Shown here in pieces: positions 59,916 to 64,000 of a DNA stretch of 64,000 bases. The notes under the pieces are model-generated. The model made no database searches. It saw only the letters and a list, made by a program, of their open reading frames with translations, and was not told the DNA's origin. How positions within the stretch are numbered: position 1 is the stretch's first letter; each line of letters begins with the position of its first letter. The position numbers and the translations under genes are program-made. Origin of the DNA: Escallonia rubra (lineage: Eukaryota > Streptophyta > Magnoliopsida > Escalloniales > Escalloniaceae); assembly GCA_033065855.1 (NCBI GenBank), contig JAVXUO010002134.1, forward strand, positions 186,001 to 250,000, read 5' to 3'.

Positions 59916-60006
59916 GACCGTACTCATGAAACTCTTAAAGACATGTTTAACTAACCCTTTTGAATGAGACATTGTCTTTTGTTGGGGACATGAACCAGGT
60001 CGTTAC
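59905..60006 (+). mobile_element. Partial TRIM-type LTR in the MYB pseudogene
   Basis: ccttataagacc, tttaactaacccttttgaat and ttggggacatgaaccaggtcgttaca align in order with the LTR at 12497-12639 (cccttataaaacc, cttaactagctcttttaatg, gatggggtcgtggaccaagtcgttaca). No second LTR or interior is present, so this is a solo or truncated LTR. Confidence 0.75.
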
Positions 60007-60454
60007 ATCGTCTATACTCAAAGGAAATAGCGAATCGAATTTCACGACGGGTGTTAAAGTGTGAGACTTTAGCTTTATGGATTTTTTAAATACTAAAATT
60101 TTCGAACCTCTTTAATTTGACCGTGAGTGATTATGTTGGATTAGGTATGTACAGACATCATTTTTTTTCTTCGATTCTGCGATCGAAGGGAATTGGCTAG
60201 CACGAATTATTGAATTCCATTTTAGCTCGAAAAAAAATGTAATGTACAAGTTTAAAGTATGAAGATTTAATGCTGAGGACTGGTGCTAAGTTGCATTTTT
60301 TAGATTTGAGAGGTTTCCCATCAATGTATATGTCATGCATTATGTAATCTATTCTGATGAAGTAATTTAACAAATAACTATACAACTTTCTTAATTACTT
60401 TTCTTTTAGATCTGTCATATTTCAAACAGTACATTAGACCCATGTTTTCCTTTA

Positions 60455-61855
60455 AAGTGCGTTTGAAACCAGAAATTGATGGAACTTCGTTTAAATACTC
60501 AAATTTAATTTTATAACACTAACAAAAGGAATTGAAATTAGATTTTAAGGAAATTGATTGGATTTGTTTCTATAGCATTAAATCTGTTGAAAAAGGGTCA
60601 AATTTAATGGGATTTGGATTTATATCAATTAACAACAACTAATCTTACCCTTTCCAGAATATCTATACCCAATGAAGCCACTAGCATCGTCTTTATTGTC
60701 GTTGCCACCACACCACCTTTAGTAGCTCCACCAGCGCTACCATGACTGCCATTGTTCCTTTACCGTCACTAGCACCACCAATGGACCGCTATACCCACCA
60801 CCAGAGGACGATTACATCCGCCACAACCGCCACACTATTGTCATCGCCACACGACACGATAGAACACCATCACCACTGCCACCACCGCTATCAAGTGTTA
60901 TACCCGCCACTGCCACCATCGTTAATAGATTGTCGTTGTTGCTTCTCCCGCCACACTACTCCTACCATTACGAGCACCGTCAATGCTACAACCAACGTTA
61001 TGGTCACTACCATTACCACTGGTTTAACTGTATTAACCTTGTCACGATAAACATTTGTCATCACCACCACCACCATTTCTATCACCACCACCATGACTAT
61101 TATCACCAGCATACAATTAGTGACACCAAGATACCACAACCATCACTACCATCATTACTAAACTGCCTCACAATCATGGTAGTTAATACCACACCACCAT
61201 CGGCATCGATGTCACAACAACACCACTACCATCGTCTTTGCTCCCGCCCCACTACCACCGTCTTTGATGCCACACCGCCATCCTTACTAATGTCACAACA
61301 ATATCATTGCCATCATCTCCGTTGCCGTCATCGTAACTTATGTCACCAACATTGTACCACTGGCACCACTATTACTCGTATCACAACTAGATTGCCCCAC
61401 CACCTCCACTAGTGCGCTGTCGTTGTCGGCTGCCGCCAATGCCATTGGACAACACCACTGCTGATGCCACACTACCACCATAGTCGTTGATGCCACCATC
61501 GTCATTGCTATCACCATCCCTACCACTAGTTACACCTTAATACCACCCCCACCACTAATATTGTTACTATCACTTGACCACCTTACCACTTAATACCGCG
61601 GCTATTCACACACCACTACTACCACGTGGTGCCATCAGCACTCGTGCAACTACTACTTCCAGTAGATTGTTTTCAATTGTAAGCCAATGATATGATTTTT
61701 CTAAGAATTATTACTTTCCGTTTTCTCTCTCCCAAAAAAGAAATTACGTGATCTAAATTCCCTTTTGTTTCGAACAAAAAATAAGGTCAATTCATTCCAC
61801 GTCCAATTCTGAAATTCAAATTCAGATTCTGAAATAATTGATTCCAAGCAGAGTT
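60455..61855. mobile_element. DNA element with ACC-rich interior, member 2
   Basis: Inserted in the 3' flank of the MYB pseudogene: unit A is continuous at about 54295-54305 where unit B has about 1.4 kb extra. The right end (ccaattctgaaattcaaatt, attgattccaagca) is the inverse of the left end of the element at 27877. The left end (gtgcgtttgaaaccagaaat, tttaaatactcaaat) resembles the inverse of that element's right end. The interior 60690-61660 is a long ACC/CAT-rich tract. Frames such as 60930-61412 are repeat-derived and not genes. Confidence 0.7.
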
Positions 61856-62072
61856 TTAGCGTCTCAAAGTATGTGTGTTTAGTCTTATATTGTCAATTTC
61901 ACAGTCATTTTCCTCGTAAATAGCTAGTCTTATATTTCAGGACTTTAAGCAGCAACCAATGATCATTTCAACTTGTAATGGATCCCGTATAAATCAAAAC
62001 ATCAAGAAAATTAATATTTGGCAGAGACTTGCTTAGTTATAAGAACAACGCAAAAATATGTCAATGTCAAAA

Positions 62073-62318
62073 GTTTATATTAGAACTCCCCTTATATGTG
62101 TCCATGAGCGCGAGAGAGAAGGTTGTGAAGTTATTTTTACTTATGTCCTCGTGGTGAGTATTCCCAACGAAGTCCTTGCTATTAACAAAAATGATGTTTA
62201 TATTAGAACTCCCCGTATATGTGTCCATGAGCGCGAGAGAGAAGGTTGTGAAGTAATTTTTACTTATGTCCTCGTGGTGAGTATTCCCAATGAAGTTCTC
62301 GCTATTAACAAAAATGAA
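62073..62318 (+). repeat. 123-bp tandem duplication, two copies
   Basis: gtttatattagaactcccc starts at 62073 and again at 62196, exactly 123 bp (41 codons) apart. The frame 62058-62354 therefore repeats a 41-residue block (contains CVHEREREGCEVIFTY). Unit A has only one diverged copy (about 54515-54640), with the frame disrupted. I do not call it a gene. Confidence 0.85.
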
Positions 62319-62717
62319 GCAAAATATAACGCAGCTTATGTGCTAAAGTTATAAGAAGAGTCGAACCCGTAAGATCAAAAGTCTTGCCAAACCCTACCTT
62401 TCATGAACTAAAAACCTCCAAACAAAGTGGACTTTATATGACATGCAACATTCATACAAGTTGGTAATCTTTCAAAGTTGATCAACTTGTGCTAAACCTT
62501 ACATTACAAGGAATAATTAATAGGAGTCAAATCGTTTGCCCATATGATTTCTGGACTCGAAGTCAGAACTGATATCTGAACCACTCATTAACACATAGAT
62601 ACCATAGACAAGTGTGGCCCGATTTTAGCTCCTCATGTTGCAATAATTTATATGTCTAGCTCTTTCTTTGCGGAAAGAAGACAATTATTGTGCGTTGCGT
62701 GTTTGTCTGGTTGCAGA

Positions 62718-63309
62718 CAGAATAGTATGGTTCAAGGTGAATTCAGTGAGATTCATGGTCGTGGCTATGGTTTACGTGGAACCCCAAAATTGTTTGTCTG
62801 TACTAAGATGGGCAAGTTAACAGGTACGATTGGTTACACTAAATTCTAGATTTCTAAGTCAGGATTGATGAATAGATGGAAAAGGAAGGAAAAATCTTCT
62901 TTGAATATATACGAACAGCAAAGATTTAGCTATGATGTTTGACTCCACTGAAATGATGCGCTGGGGAAATTAGGTTTTCTTCTTTGGTTAGGGTTTACAT
63001 CAAATTCAGCTTTTATTCTGAAATTTACGTTGTTGTTCTGGTGTGAAGGGGATCATGTTTATATTACTGCATGAGAAAATTTGTCTTTCTTTATGCTTTA
63101 AAAACAATCTGTCCTCAAACATGACGAATTGAATTTCTGGCGACAAATTCAAATTGAACAGTTTTGGCATTGACAATGAAGAGGATATGGATTCAATAGC
63201 AGACAATCAGTCTGCGACAAGATATAATTTCTCACTTTCTCCTATTTTTTTAATTTTTTTTTTTAGACAAGCAGAAATTTGTTACTGAAGAAAAATGTGT
63301 AGTTATAAA
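62718..63309. other. Intergenic, nothing recognised
   Basis: Short frames only (for example 62652-62849 plus); the end GYTKF may be chance. No known domain. Confidence 0.4.
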
Positions 63310-64000
63310 TATTAGAAGACATTGTGTCGTCGTAGAAAACTAAAATGGTGGTTTCTCTTTGGTAAAAAATTAGTAATGGTGATTTTTGCATGTAAACAAA
63401 AATAGTTCACATCTGAAAACTTTTTTCAGATTTCGAGACATAAAACTGAAAAAAAAAAAAAAAAAGTAATACAGCTTGAAACTCCAACGTAGTTTGAAAC
63501 TTGTGTTTCATGTTTCTTAGAGCTATTTATTTAAGGTAGAGACAAATGCCTATGTACATTTATGTTTAACTCTTATGCCTGCACGCGGGTCGATTTATTT
63601 ACATCGCATGCTACAATATTATATACAGTATCTCCTTCTCATTGGCTCCACTTTTCAAGCTCTTAAATGCCATTTAAATTGCAAATCTAATTAACCACTC
63701 CAATAAAATTACACTTTCCTGCCCTTGCCAAAGTTTGGATCCAAGCATACCACAAGCTTGGAACCTACAAGTCAAACTAATTAATCTTTCGTCATAGATA
63801 ATATATGTACGTTTAAGGCGTTTGTATTTCGTGAACGACTGTCGAGACATGCAGTAACATATCACATTTATATATGTTTGAACCTGTTTAAGGTTGATAT
63901 ATAGTTGCCCTTACATTTTGTGTAACTTTTCTTTTACCTAATTTAATTTAAAGATGAAAACTATTTTCGTTCCATGCTTTTCACGATCCAAAGATGGCCT
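63310..64000. repeat. MYB unit C, left part only (runs off the window)
   Basis: Matches the start of unit B: 63340-63540 with 58885-59090, and 63560-63600 with 59110-59150. The spacing between the two starts is about 4.45 kb. The MYB part, if present, would lie beyond the window end. Confidence 0.7.

Larger units (their letters stand above)
59838..60204 (+). pseudogene. R2R3-MYB pseudogene (relative of the third gene)
   Basis: The leader before it (about 59600-59837) matches the leader of the gene at 52863. The start codon and six codons (MGRSPF-like) remain at 59838-59855. Then come a hairpin and a piece of LTR. The last third of exon 3 resumes at about 60007: tcgtctatactcaaaggaaa, tttcacgacgggtgttaaag, accgtgagtgattatgtt and gaattggctagc all have counterparts in 53770-54041. 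The rest of exon 1, exon 2, both introns and half of exon 3 are gone, including the whole DNA-binding domain. A further deletion of about 75 bp and the loss of the stop codon confirm it is dead. Confidence 0.9.
58860..62717. repeat. MYB unit B of the right-hand duplication
   Basis: The part 59237-62717 matches unit A (50596-55047). The part 58860-59200 matches the start of unit C (63310-63670): gaaaactaaaaatggtgttt, agtttgaaacttgtgtttca and atgtttaactctta occur in both, in order. Unit B holds the MYB wreck and an ACC-rich element. Confidence 0.8.

Noticed and set aside
60742..61412. His/Thr-rich frames of 102 and 160 residues
   Set aside because: They arise from the ACC/CAT-rich tract of a transposon. 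Frames on both strands are equally open, and no domain is visible.

Overview
The window is nuclear DNA from a flowering plant, most likely a eudicot. It is AT-rich, its genes are sparse and intron-split with GT..AG junctions, and transposable elements fill most of it. The species cannot be named from the sequence. Its theme is a small cluster of R2R3-MYB transcription factor genes of the TT2-like (subgroup 5, proanthocyanidin/flavonoid) type, growing by segmental duplication while transposons cut into the copies.

Layout. (1) Positions 1-9471 are one copy of a roughly 10 kb segment carrying an intact three-exon MYB gene (7475-8623). (2) Positions 9472-29993 separate it from the second copy. 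They hold a smaller local duplication (9501-11275 / 13645-17296) with a LINE inserted in its second arm, a miniature LTR element (12137-12639), an acyl-CoA-binding protein gene with no visible first exon and a Mutator-like element in its last intron, one intact intronless gene for a two-domain dimeric A/B-barrel protein (20309-21121), a very young pol-less LTR retrotransposon (21988-23836), a 2.2 kb hAT-like element (25606-27789) and LINE debris. (3) Positions 29994-40581 are the second copy of the MYB segment (gene 38282-39422). It carries a Mutator-type MITE and a Helitron whose empty sites survive in copy 1. (4) Positions 40582-50590 hold transposon remains: a hAT-like element with a G-rich tract and a decayed Ty1/copia polyprotein. 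(5) Positions 50596-55047 carry a third intact MYB gene (52863-54041). A related unit at 58860-62717 carries its wrecked duplicate (59838-60204), and a further unit begins near 63310 and runs off the window.

The three intact MYBs share the R2R3 domain, the bHLH-interaction signature in R3 and the subgroup 5 C-terminal motif, so by family knowledge they should act with bHLH and WD40 partners on flavonoid genes. The A/B-barrel and ACBP genes look like unrelated neighbours. I saw no tRNA, rRNA or CRISPR. Duplication boundaries and similarities were judged by eye, not by alignment software.
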